Assembly (NCBI GenBank): GCA_025617375.2
Contig: JAMYGW020000011.1
Coordinates: 1,178,001-1,242,000 of the forward strand
Length of the DNA stretch: 64,000 nucleotides
Reading direction: 5' to 3'
Origin: Acarospora socialis
Lineage: Eukaryota > Ascomycota > Lecanoromycetes > Acarosporales > Acarosporaceae
Numbering within the stretch: the first letter of the stretch is position 1; each line of letters opens with the position of its first letter. Of the stretch, positions 37,518 to 48,149 are shown in pieces. The notes beneath the pieces are model-generated. The model searched no databases. It had not been told where the DNA came from and saw only the letters and a list, made by a program, of their open reading frames with translations. Position numbers and translations under genes: made by a program.

Positions 37518-40077
37518 ATGCCTTCTGTAGTCGCTACAAGTGTGTCAATACATCTTCTTAAAAGCATCAGGTGGAATACTGATACATGGCTCCATAGGTG
37601 AGCGAGGAGATTTCAATGATGCTCTAACGGACTTGGTCAACGGCAAGCCTACTGTATATGTCCTTCCCAGTAAGTGGTAGCTAACAATTTAGGTAGCGTC
37701 GAAAACTCCCGCGAAACAGAGAAAGATCAAGATTTCAGAACGTGTCGATACAATTTGCAGTCATGCTTACGAATGTGGTATCCCTGCGGATGCCCTAAGC
37801 ACATTAATTGACGTTGTTACCTTGAACAGCCATCTCGACCAGGGCAGCAAAACAACAATTATCAAGAATCTCTATCCTGCTAGTAGAGTGTCCAACGATG
37901 TTATCTTCAGGGTCGTTGGTGCTCTAGGCCCGAGCAAAGGGAAGCCCTCAGCGGCAACCCAGACTCTTCTGGTCAAGTGGCTCGTTTTAGTGTATGAGGT
38001 CCTTGTAGACTTATCAGTGCTCTCGAAACTCTATGGAGTACTGTTCAATCTGCTTGATATGATCAGTCTACGGTGTGTCTGTTCTTCCCAAACGCCCTGG
38101 AGTTGGGCTGAGAGTCGATTGCAGTGCTCCGTTGTGTCATTTGCTGTCTCTAGTCACTCGTCGGAAGCATGTGAGACCGTACAGAATCCAGATGCTGTAA
38201 GTGCGGCGAACAGTCAGCCTGTAAACATTACTGAAGTTTTCTAGGCTCGAGTTGTGCAGTACCATTGACCACGAGCCAGCTCTTGTTGGGTTCCTCCGCG
38301 TCTTCAAAGATTACTACCCAGATGTGATTGTTGGCAATGCTACAGCCGGACGGGCATCATACTTCTCAGTACATATCCTTCAGCTACCTCCAACTCACCC
38401 AATGATAGCTCTCTGACAGTCGCAGCACCCTAACCCAGAGTGGCGTGAAAGACTCCTACTCATCCAGGAAGCCCAGACCCGCGAACTGGGACCGCAGCTT
38501 CAACAAGCTTCATTCAAGGTCGTCCGACGCGGACCAAAGAGGGGCAGGGTTTCTGTAGTGCCCGAGGTGCGCACCGCAAGAGCTAGTGAAGTCTGCCTAC
38601 CATCCCTCGATCTGCATGTTTCGGCCACCGCTTATTGACTGTCTAGACTTCCGTCACATTGGAAGAAATCGAGAATGTCGATGACTTTGTTGGAAGACTC
38701 GAGAGAATCGACCTCCCGAACCAGGTCATCTCCGCACTTGGCGATCCTCTTTTCCAGAAATACCTTGTCTTAAAGCCTTCGAAGACAGCATCGAAGAGAC
38801 TCAATCACTGGCTGTCGACGTTCTTCGATGAAGAGCTCCACATACTCTCACTCGCAAATCACGAGAACAAGCGGCTGTCCGAGATGCTTGAGAAGCTGCT
38901 CAGTTACACCCGATACACAAAGGTTCTGCCTCAACTCATCCTCGCTCTGACTCTCATGACTAACAGTCACAGACGCTATGCTCCTCCGCAGAAACATTTT
39001 TAAAGTCTTACATAGACCACTGGGATGCAACATTGGACGGTCGTACTGTTCTGGAGTTGCTATCGTACCTCCCTATCCGTCCTTTCAGTGGTACGATTAC
39101 CTGTCGGATAAAAAAGGCTTGTAAACTGACTTCATATAGATTTGCAAGAAGCAGTCCTGACCCCAATCGAGACCGCCGTGCTTGACGGCTCTGTAGAATC
39201 AAAGACCATCGTCCTGGAGTTCTATACCTCCTTGCTCAGACAATGGACAGCCCTTCTCCTCAACCAATCGAATACCGGAACAGCGAATTCGGACTTATCC
39301 TCAAGTGCCTTCACAGACCTAATTCTTCACGCTGATCTAATCTGCCTCTCCACGCTAGAATCCTTACCCATCACCCTGGCCGCAATCTCATCAGTCCTTT
39401 CTTTCTACGAAACCGTCACCACCTCCATTTCCCACTCTCCAGCGAATTCAAACATCCGCATCACAATTCCTTCCGCTGAAGTCATCTACCGGCTAACGTT
39501 CACCACATCCCTTAGCACCCTATCTCGTCTTTGCTCAATCCTCTCAATCTACAAGACCGCTTTCGAAGCCGGCATGACGCGCGCCAGCGAAAGCAACGGG
39601 TATCCGAGGGAGTACGTCAACCATTTCAACGGCTTCCTCATGGACATATGCAACTGTCTTTGGCGCAACCGAGCGCTTAACCGCGAGGACACTAATGCTC
39701 TAGGCTGCCTTGTCCCGCCCGCAGTCGTGCCTGCCCTACGGACATACGCAACTGGTCTCGGCCACTCCCTTCCCGCGCTCTTCTCCTTGTCCAATAGTAG
39801 CACACTTTGCGCACTTTCCATTGCCTGCTTCCGCGACCTCGAGGACGCCGCAGAAGAGGCTGAAGAACGGAGTCTGAGCATTAGACATGCCGGTCCGGTG
39901 TCCCAGCGGAGTCTGAATGTCCTGGGAAATGAGGGCGGGCTGAAGATCAGTTGGGGGAATTATAGGCTTGAGGTGCTAAAGTGGTTGGAGGAGAGGGGCG
40001 TCAAGGGAGTGAGGGAGCTGATGTTCAACACGATGAAGCATCTGATGAGTGCCAAGGGTGCGGGTGCTGCAGTATGA
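37518..40077 (+). CDS. MIS6: Kinetochore protein Mis6/CENP-I
   Basis: Inner-kinetochore (CCAN) subunit needed for CENP-A loading in fission yeast. Nine exons: 37518-37539, 37598-37653, 37693-38072, 38125-38196, 38245-38368, 38426-38566, 38647-38922, 38973-39090 and 39140-40077 (708 aa). Family phrases: ICSHAYECGIPADALSTLID; TIIKNLYPASRVSNDVIFRV; LYGVLFNLLDMISLRAPLCH; LVTRRKHVRPYRIQMLLELC; VGFLRVFKDYYPDVIVG; VVRRGPKRGR; then HEAT-like helices to the end. Exon 4 (72 bp) was found because it restores the RRKHVRPYRIQMLLELC phrase. The second intron would be only 39 bp. The 5' two exons are the least certain part. Confidence 0.9.
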
Positions 40078-40499
40078 TCGTGGAAGATGGTGCCGGGTAG
40101 CTTTTCGAATTGCTCTGGCGCTCGCCTTTCATTGTTTCGCTGTTTGAATTGTAGGTGGCTCAATGACTTATCAAGGTCTTCTCCTAACGTGATCTAACGT
40201 ATGATACTGCGGCTAAAGCTTCCGTCGTTGAAGTATACCTCCGATGCGGTCCTTGTGCGCTAACAGTCGAGACTTCGTATAAGTCCGCATCCCAACCGAA
40301 CAGATTTTGCCAACCCTTTTAAACGCCTAGCCACCACATGGGCTTATGCAAGCGCTCGCTCGGAGAACGACACCCGGATCTACTCACCTCCGCCACCGCA
40401 ATACCAGAACTCAGCGCATCGACACGCATATCCACAACTTCCTCTCCTAACCTTCTATACACCCCAGACCTCTTGACTCCAAGAACACTCCCACTCCCC
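40078..40499. other. 3' flanks of convergent MIS6 and small SPT subunit
   Basis: No gene seen. Confidence 0.6.
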
Positions 40500-40876
40500 T
40501 CATAACCTCCCCAGCCTCTCAATCGCATCCCCACCCCCCGCAAACCCATTGCCCTTCCCGACCCCCACACCCTCCGAAACCCCTAACCCCGCATCATCAC
40601 CGGCATAGTAAAACCATGCTCTACTCGCAATCGTCGTGATGTGTTCCGGCAAATACAGTGAGGCGGCTATGATGATCATCGAAAGGAACAGGAAGAGGAA
40701 GGAGTCTGTTTGTTGGGGTAAGTGCTGGTAGTGCTGATGAAGGGAAGCGAAGGGTAAAGGGGCGGCGTACTGAAGATGAACTTTTCGGTGGGCGTTAGCA
40801 TGTACAGGGAGAAGGTGACTTCGTATTGATAGCGTTTGCGCTGGAGCCAGCGGAGGAGGGTGTTTGTGTAGAACAT
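40500..40876 (-). CDS. Small subunit of serine palmitoyltransferase
   Basis: Tiny ER membrane activator of serine palmitoyltransferase, first step of sphingoid-base synthesis (ssSPT/Tsc3-like fungal family). Exons on the minus strand: 40876-40771 and 40705-40500 (103 aa). Exon 1 reads LLRWLQRKRYQYEVTFSLYM, then LTPTEKFIF. After a 65-bp intron, exon 2 gives a TM helix (LFLFLSMIIIAASLYLPEHI) and SRAWFYYAG. The order of amphipathic helix with YQYEVTF and LTPTEK, then one TM, is the family pattern. The C-terminal 30 residues are Gly-rich and probably disordered. The gene is easily missed because no single frame longer than 60 codons reveals the TM helix. Confidence 0.88.
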
Positions 40877-41239
40877 GGTATGAATTTGAGGGTCAGGGAG
40901 GGGTGGAGGTTCAGATCGAAGGTGGTCCGTTGGTAGCCCAGGGCGGGCAGGTGTTCGGCTCTGCTTTTCGGGTGTTGGTAGTAACGATGACCAGCTTTGA
41001 GACGACTTCAATTGAGAAGTGAGGACATGAGCGGGAGGGAGGCAGTTGTTGGAGATGAAATGACGTGCCAGGGTCCAGCCCGGCAAAAGCCGGATGCTGT
41101 TGACCTCCAAGCCCATCCGCTTCTCTCCTATTACCCCCACTGCTCTAATTCTTGCGATACAATCAATGTACATGCTTATCTGCGGCTTCTCTTCATGCAT
41201 ACGAGCGCGTGATCCTCTCCTCTAGACAATGACGCTGCA
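40877..41239. other. Divergent promoter of small SPT subunit and release factor
   Basis: 363 bp without a gene; shared upstream region. Confidence 0.6.
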
Positions 41240-41893
41240 ATGTTTACCGCTCTCCGGCCATCAGTATGCGCCTCGCATTCGCTCCTGCGCTACTCCCTGA
41301 GATGGTTCGGCGCCTCTGCGGCAGCGGCCGCCAAACAGATGCCACCCCGCCCCACCGTCCATGAAGCGGATATCGAAGAAGCCTTCCTCAAAGGAAGTGG
41401 CCCCGGCGGCCAGAAGATCGTACTACCACCCCTGCCTCGTCTCCCTCACATCCAACGCTAAAAGATATGCACTTCAAAGAACAAAACCTCGTCCGCCGTG
41501 CAGCTAAAGCACCTCCCTACAGGCATGGTCATCAAATGCCAGGCTACTCGCTCGAGGACACAGAACCGGAAGATTGCTAGACAGTTGCTTGCGGAGAAGC
41601 TGGAGGTTCTGGAGAAAGGGAGCGAGAGTCGTGTTGCGGTGAAGGCGGAGGTCAAGAGGAGGAAGAAGGCTAGTCGGGCGAAAAAGGCGAAGAGGAAGTA
41701 TAGAGCCTTGGAGGAGGGTAAGGCGGCGGCCACGGGGAGCGTCGTTGATGGGGAACTGGGTGAGGGCGAGGGCGGCGAAGACGAAGGGGAGTGGGAGGAG
41801 GAAGAGGAGGAAGTCGACATAATTCGGCCCTCTGGGAAGGCTGAAGACGAGAGGGACGTTCACGAAAGCCCGCTTGATCCTCCACGGATATAA
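41240..41893 (+). CDS. RSO55: Mitochondrial GGQ peptide-release/rescue factor
   Basis: Codon-independent class I release factor of the mtRF-R/C12orf65 family (yeast RSO55, fission yeast Pth4), thought to rescue stalled mitochondrial ribosomes. Exons 41240-41419 and 41480-41893 (197 aa). The N-terminus is a likely targeting peptide (LRYSLRWFGASAAAAA). The RF-1 domain has the catalytic GGQ in EEAFLKGSGPGGQKINKTS, then LKHLPTGMVIKCQATRSRTQ and NRKIARQLLAEKLE. A basic segment (KRRKKASRAKKAKRKYR) would contact rRNA, followed by an acidic Glu/Gly tail. There is no stop-codon-recognition domain, as expected. The intron lies two codons after GGQ. Confidence 0.92.
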
Positions 41894-42144
41894 GCGTGGC
41901 TGCGAGTTTGATATATGATTGGCACCATTAACAGCCAAAGTGCTATATGTGATCTATCCTTTACTGTATGTACTCGGCATCTGCGATCATCAGCTTCCCA
42001 TATGAGTGCCATCGCATGTAATTGAGGAATATCATTGATGAGTAACTGCGCCTGATGCAGCACCATCCGTAAATGCGCCAATGCTCTATGCAATTCCCTC
42101 CATAACCCGTACCACTGTACCTTCCACAATCCCCTCTTGACTCT

Positions 42145-42649
42145 TCACCGGGCCCCATTCCCAGCACCACTCCTTCCTTCCGCTCCATTCCCACCCTTCC
42201 CAGTACCCGCCACATTCTGCTCATATAGCTTCTCATACCTCTCCCATACCGCCGCATCCCTAGCCAGCTTCTTGTTCCGCCTCACCGTAACCTCATACTC
42301 TCGTAGCCTTCTATCCGCCTCGATCATGCTGCCTACAGTCATTCCAGACATCTGCAAGAACACCTTGAACTGCACCGTCAGACCGCGGTATATGGGCGAG
42401 AGAACATAGCCGGCTGCACCGAGGACGGCGGTTGCTAGACCCCACTACCACCAGAGCTCATGCTCGTCAGCAAAATTAGCATGCCCGGGTCATTGAGTGG
42501 ATTGTGGAGTGGGTCCGGCCTCAACGGAAGTGCGAAAGGGATCTGCGGAGGAAGTTTACTTTTGCGGCACCGACTACGGCGCCCCGGGCAGCTTCCCAGG
42601 CAGCGACGTTGGCTTCCTCGTCCTTTCGTAAACTGATATGTTGACGCAT
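42145..42649 (-). CDS. Small membrane protein, HIG1/Rcf-like layout
   Basis: Exons on the minus strand: 42649-42560 and 42444-42145 (129 aa), joined over a 115-bp intron. MRQHISLRKDEEANVAAWEA leads to ARGAVVGAAKWGLATAVLGA (first hydrophobic helix), then YVLSPIYRGLTVQFKVFLQM (second) and a charged helix EADRRLREYEVTVRRNKKLA. Two short hydrophobic helices rich in Gly/Ala, followed by a basic coiled segment, recall HIG1-domain respiratory-supercomplex factors. I recall similar fungal proteins of unknown role, so the HIG1 link is tentative. The C-terminal 20 residues are Gly-rich. Confidence 0.75.
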
Positions 42650-43071
42650 TGTGTGATGCGGTTCAAGGGCGTAAGAGATGCCTGGCGTACATTGCAGCCT
42701 TTTGGCTGCGAATTGGACTCGGAGTCGATCAAGTGTACCAGGGTAGCTACAGGATTATGACGTGGGGCTAGAGATAGGGTCGGCCCTATATTTTCCCGGC
42801 GCATTCCATTCTGCAGACTGAACTGGGGCTTCCATTCCAGCAGTCCAGGGTCATTGTTGAAAAAATTTAGGTAATCTTTGTGTTCTGAATCCAGTAATGT
42901 GGACTAATGATGCCTCTGATAGTGAGGAATCCGTTCAAGGTCTGGGGTCGAAGATCGCCGGGAGCTACTTTCGCCAGACGCCAAGACTACGGAGCATTTT
43001 CCTCAACAGAAACCTCCACGACCACACTGCAATCCTCCACCAAGAGCGTCTCGCCCACACAACCACTAACC
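42650..43071. other. Divergent promoter of the small membrane protein and HIS3
   Basis: No gene. The HIS3 frame stays open for 55 codons upstream of 43072, giving a Ser/Thr/Arg-rich stretch that could encode a longer N-terminus from an ATG at 42907. The downstream ATG has the better context. Confidence 0.55.
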
Positions 43072-43871
43072 ATGGGCTCCGAACACCAATCCCCCGCCCG
43101 CACAGCCCTCATAAACCGCGACACCAACGAGACCAAAATCCAAGCCTCACTCTCCCTCGACGGCGGCGTCCTCGAGCCCCTCCCCTCCTCCCCGCACTTC
43201 CCAGCCTCCGGCTCGAACACCGCCCCGAAAACACACGCCTCGCAATCCTCCGCCTCCCAGCAAGTAGATATAGACACCGGCATCGGCTTCCTGGACCACA
43301 TGCTGCACGCGCTGGCCAAACACGCTGGCTGGAGTCTGCGGGTGCGGTGTAAGGGCGATCTATATAGTACGTCTCCCACGCGACGCTGTCCTTCTCCATT
43401 GGCCCTATGCTAGGAACGAAAGGAGGCCTACCGGGGCAAGTTGGTAAATTGACCGCACTCACAGTCGACGACCACCACACCACCGAAGACACCTTCCTCG
43501 CCCTGGGCTCCGTCTTCACGAGCGCGCTGGGTTCGCGCACCGGCCTGGCGCGATTTGGCTACGCATACGCTCCCCTCGACGAAGCACTGTCCCGCGCCGT
43601 CATCGACCTGTCAAACCGGCCCTTTGCGGTCGTAGAGCTGGGCCTGCGGAGGGAGAAGATTGGGGAACTGAGCTGTGAGATGCTGACGCATGGATTGATG
43701 AGCTGGGCGCAAGCGGCGGGCGTCACGTTGCATGTGGATTGTTTGAGGGGCGATAATGATCATCATAGGGCGGAGAGCGCGTTCAAGGCGTTGGCTGTCG
43801 CGATTAAGCAGGCTACGGCGAGGGTGCAAGGGAGGGAGGGGGAGGTTATTTCTACGAAGGGGGTGTTATAG
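43072..43871 (+). CDS. HIS3: Imidazoleglycerol-phosphate dehydratase (histidine biosynthesis)
   Basis: Removes water from imidazoleglycerol phosphate to give imidazoleacetol phosphate. Exons 43072-43366 and 43465-43871 (233 aa, normal for fungi). The start has the context ACCATGG and begins [20 protein letters not shown]. The Mn-binding His clusters are present: [34 protein letters not shown] (spanning the splice), [11 protein letters not shown] and [16 protein letters not shown]. The last residues EVISTKGVL match the usual C-terminus (STKG). A 98-bp intron splits the gene just before DDHH. Confidence 0.95.
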
Positions 43872-44122
43872 AATTTATGGACGTCACGATGATGGCTGCA
43901 GGCGTTTTGAGATATCGTTTTCGTTTCTGAAAAGATTAGAGGGGATTTTTGTATGGGTGTAAATCCGGAGGTAAGCTATTGCTCTCCCTATCCGCAGGAC
44001 GGTAAGTACATCGCTCGTATGTGAACTTGAATATTCCCGGATACCTTCGCAGGCTGTCCAATCCTCGTCAACTTTCAGTAGATATTGCCATATCGAGGTT
44101 CTGGAGATACAGTCCACGTATT

Positions 44123-47100
44123 TCACGATTGCATGTAAGCCTGGAGCGCAGTCCGAGCTTCCAGCGACAGGCGCTCTTGCATGAATTGAGTGATTCGCCC
44201 TGCATGCCTCGTGTCCGCTTCGTACAAGTATCCACCGACCCATCTCTTAACATCGGTGATTTCTGGCCATTGATCTCTGGCGACTCTCTTGCAAGTCGTA
44301 AGCTGCGTGAAGCCGACACCGAAGCTCATGTCGTCTACATCTTGGTCGACCATGAGGTCTTCGCCGGCACTCGGCAAAGGCGGATCCTCGAGAAGCTTCA
44401 GAAGCGCCTCGCAGGTATATGCCCACCCTTTTTGGTACCTGTCCACAAATGATGCAGAATCGGCGAGTGTCTTGGTGAGCGAGATGACGGCGGTCTTGCG
44501 GTCGTTTGGCCGGACCAGTTTCTGTGTATCTGGGAGGATGATGGTGAGGTAGAGGGGAACATAGACACTGGCCCTACGATTTAGCACGCCTTGGAGTAGA
44601 TCAAGATGGTGCGTGACTTACCCAGCCTGGACTTGCTCGGTGATATTGATGAAAAAGTCCGCACCGAGACTCCGATCATCTCGAGCAGCGACAAAATGAT
44701 AGAAGCGTACAAATCTCAACGCGAAGTTCTCCGTTCTCGAGTTTTGCAGTCTGGTAAGCAAGATTTGCATCAAAGGGACGTAGTAGTTCTCCAGCGCCGA
44801 ACTAGAACTGGCGTGTTAGCTATATGCTATGCATGAGTGAAAGGCTGAATCTTACGGAGGAAAGCTTCCTACGATAGTCTCAAGAAGGTCAAATCCGTGG
44901 CTTTCGTTGGCTTTCGATGACACGAGCTTCTGGAAGATGCCTAGTATGGGTTCAATCTGATTATCGTTGGCAATCTCGGTCTTCCCTCGAGGAATGACAG
45001 AAGATAACAAGCGAACAAGAGCAGGGACATTGCCTTTGGATTCCCAGAGCGAAGGCATGATGATAGGAGGAATTAGGGATTTGTAGTAGTCGGAAAGGGT
45101 TGCGGAAGGGTTTGCTTCGAGGAGAGCGGCGAATAGCTGAAACACGTAGGGCATGAACTCTGAACGAATAATTAGCATCGTTAACATCCTGCGAAGCCTA
45201 TAGATCCAGCGCACCTTGCACTTCGTTTTGTAGAACACCAGCGAACGGCGCATACAGCGCGTTTTCCAACTTCTCAGGCTGTGAAGGTGCGGCAAATCTA
45301 TTGACTTAGCTTGAGATGATAGGTTCAGGGGTAGAGGACATCTACCTAATGAAGGCACCAAGAGCTTCGAAGTGAAAGTAATAGAATCGCGGGTTGCTCG
45401 GATTGTTGCTGATTGTTTGGGTGATGGTAATCAAATGAGCGAGAACACTGTCCGTGATTGGGATGACGCCGTCCTTGATGACAATCAAGACTCTCATGAC
45501 ACATCGCATTAGAAACTCGTTCTCCTGAACCTTTTCGGGCGCAGGGTCTCTCTCGATAAGTTGGAAAAGGTGTTCTAGTAGATCTTTGGACGACGACGAG
45601 ACGTCTGCCTGATTGATGATGGGTTGCAGATCGTCCCCTGTAAGATGGAGAACCCGCTCCACAGCGATCGCAGCGTATGTATAGACAACATAGCTCGACG
45701 AAGCTAGATGTTTAACGAGCAGAGGAAATGCGACCTGCCATTGTTCCTTGGCCATCTGGCTCCGAAATGTGTACAGGTACTTGATAGCGTCGACTTTGAG
45801 AATCGGTTCTACTCCGGTGTCGGAAACGAGATCAGGTGCTATGTTTTTCTGGAAGAACTCGATGACATCGACATTTGGGTTGATAGTTTTAACTCCACGG
45901 CTCGCCGTGGCCGTACCCTTTACAGCTATCGATGAGAACAGGTAGATTGCAGTATCCTTTGACTTCCAATTCAGCTTCGGGCCTTTTTGATACTCCGACA
46001 GGTAGTGGTTGATGTATTTCGTGACGACGTTGGTGATTCGTTCCTCGAACTGATCCATCAGTTGCCTTAGGAAATCTGTAGCGGCTCGTCGCCGAGTGTC
46101 ACTGTCCGATCCTTCCAAGTCCCTTCGGATGAACTCGATGGGCTCATCCTCAAAGAGCTCCATGTCCGAGTCGCGGAGACTAAGATTTGGTAAGACGACC
46201 TTCTCCACCACTTGACCTAAGGTTTCCTCGTTGTTGAACGCCTGCGCATGCTGGGGGATGCGGACCATCGAAGTGAGAAATTGTAGGGCTTTGCTGACTA
46301 GTATATCATACTTCGTTTCCGGTCCGATGGCTGTGAGCAGGTTCCACGAAGTATTGACAAATTGTGCAAGATGCTCTCCAAATGCATCTTCGTACTTTTG
46401 AGCATACAACACCAACACCTCGAAGATGCCAGCCCTTACATATTCAAGGGGTCCAACCTCGGCGTCATCATCGGTGTGAAGTAGAGGGTTGTCATATTGT
46501 AGGTATTTATGTAGCAGTGATGTGATTGCGGGTAGGTTATCTTCAAAGATTGGTGGTAGATCTTGACAAGAAAGGTCGTAAAAGAGCTTGATCATTAGAC
46601 CCAATGATGTAATTACTTGGTGCAAGGTCTCCTTGTTGCCGGCATTCTGCTCTATGAGGCGGTCCGTGTTCTGTAATAGGAGCGTTGTTAGAAGCTTTCA
46701 ACAAGTTGCTGGGCCAATGCATTGTTCTTACTTCTAAGAGGGTAAGGAACGGTCCGCCGAACTTCGTCAAAACATGATTGATCTCGGTGTAAAGGTCATC
46801 AGAGCGAAATAGAGGCCGCCACCGTTTGAATATCGAGTGCGCCACTTGCAGAACGCCGTTATTCACTATAGGATCGTCCACTGTCAATCGGGAAACAAGG
46901 TCCTGCGACGCTGTCAGTGAAGATCCTTGAGCTTCGGCCCACCACGACGCACATCTACTAGAGTATCCCATCGTTGCCAAAAGTCGCTATCTGCTATAAC
47001 GCTAATAGCATCTCCGAGTTGTGACTGAATGCCTGCCGGTACGGAAATCATCAAGCCAATAAGTTCTCGTTTAATAGCGACGACTTCATCTTGTGCCAAC

Positions 47101-47494
47101 TTGTAGTTTCCTTCCTCATCCTGGGACCTGATTTAGTCACATGGGCTTCATATGTTTGGGATCAAAACGGTATACAACGAACAGTCCAGTTCCGCTTGAC
47201 GAAGTTCTTGAAGCATAGAGCGCTTGCTAGTCGAGTAGTGTAGGGATATGATTGAGCTGCGACAATCTGCAGTAACGACAGAGAGAAACCTGGCTTCTTC
47301 TCTTCGTGAAGTATAGCAATCTCAGCTGTTCGGGACCGTATTTGCGTCAGCAATACGACCAGGAGCTCGAAAGCAGAGAGTAAACACAAGCTGTTATCGC
47401 TTCAAAACAATCCAAAGTACATGCCTTGCTTGTTCTGTTTGGGATCAAGAGTTGCCTCTAATAGTTGCGCTACAGACTGTAAATTTGCAGCCAT
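44123..47494 (-). CDS. CSE1: Exportin-2 (importin-alpha re-exporter Cse1)
   Basis: Karyopherin that returns importin-alpha to the cytoplasm with Ran-GTP. Nine exons on the minus strand: 47494-47425, 47325-47183, 47120-46953, 46902-46732, 46670-45346, 45297-45215, 45159-44856, 44807-44622 and 44573-44123 (966 aa, family length). Phrases: MAANLQSVAQLLEATLDPKQ; YTTRLASALCFKNFVKRNWT (importin-N); NKETLHQVITSLGLMIKLFY; DMELFEDEPIEFIRRDLEGS; ILKVDAIKYLYTFRSQMAKE; FYYFHFEALGAFIR; then the C-terminal CAS/CSE1 domain with LENALYAPFAGVLQNEVQEF. Intron 1 starts with GC (CAAG|GCATGT) and ends AACAG. Intron lengths otherwise are 48-62 bp. Confidence 0.94.
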
Positions 47495-48149
47495 GGTCAC
47501 AGCGATTGTGTAAGGGAAACAAAAGGTGAAGGAGTTGCTGTGTCTACCTAGCTATCAAACGGGCGGAAAGTCGCGACAACGGCAATGGAACAACTTTAGA
47601 GCGAAAATGCAAGGATGTTCACGGGAAGAACCTTTCCCCGGAAAGCGGTGGGCCGATAGCCTGGCAGAATCTTGTCCTCGAGACCCTCTTTGTTACACAT
47701 TTCATTCCTTGCCATCACTCTCGCTGCTTCTCACGACGTCGCCTGTGAGCTGCCCATCAGATCATCGTTAGACTGTCCTGGGTTGATATATATGCAACAC
47801 TGTGGGGAATGGGTTTACAGACGTGTTTGGAATTTTTGAAGTGGACTTCGTCACGTACCTCTCCCAGTCCGAAGCAGCGTCCGAAATGATTCATGTCTGA
47901 TCGACAGGGCAAGGTAAGTTGACCTTAACGCATCACTTCTTGGGGTGTTATGGTCGTTTGGTTATGCTCACAGCTTCCAATGTGAAATTCACAACCTATC
48001 TGACCCAACTCTCGGCACTTTGAAACACTACATACACAAATTCTTCGGCTTGCAATAGAATCTCAAAGACTGCTACACTACGGTGCTAACGACAAGAAAT
48101 CAGAAAAGTCTAGTAGCATCATCTTTGACCGATCCAAAAGACAAGGCAT
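47495..48149. other. Divergent promoter of CSE1 and TSC2
   Basis: About 650 bp with no gene; a plus-strand frame at 47526-47771 has no protein character. Confidence 0.6.

Noticed and set aside
42907-43071. N-terminal extension of HIS3 from an upstream in-frame ATG
   Set aside because: The peptide is not conserved in the family and the ATG at 43072 has a better context. A targeting role cannot be excluded but is not supported.
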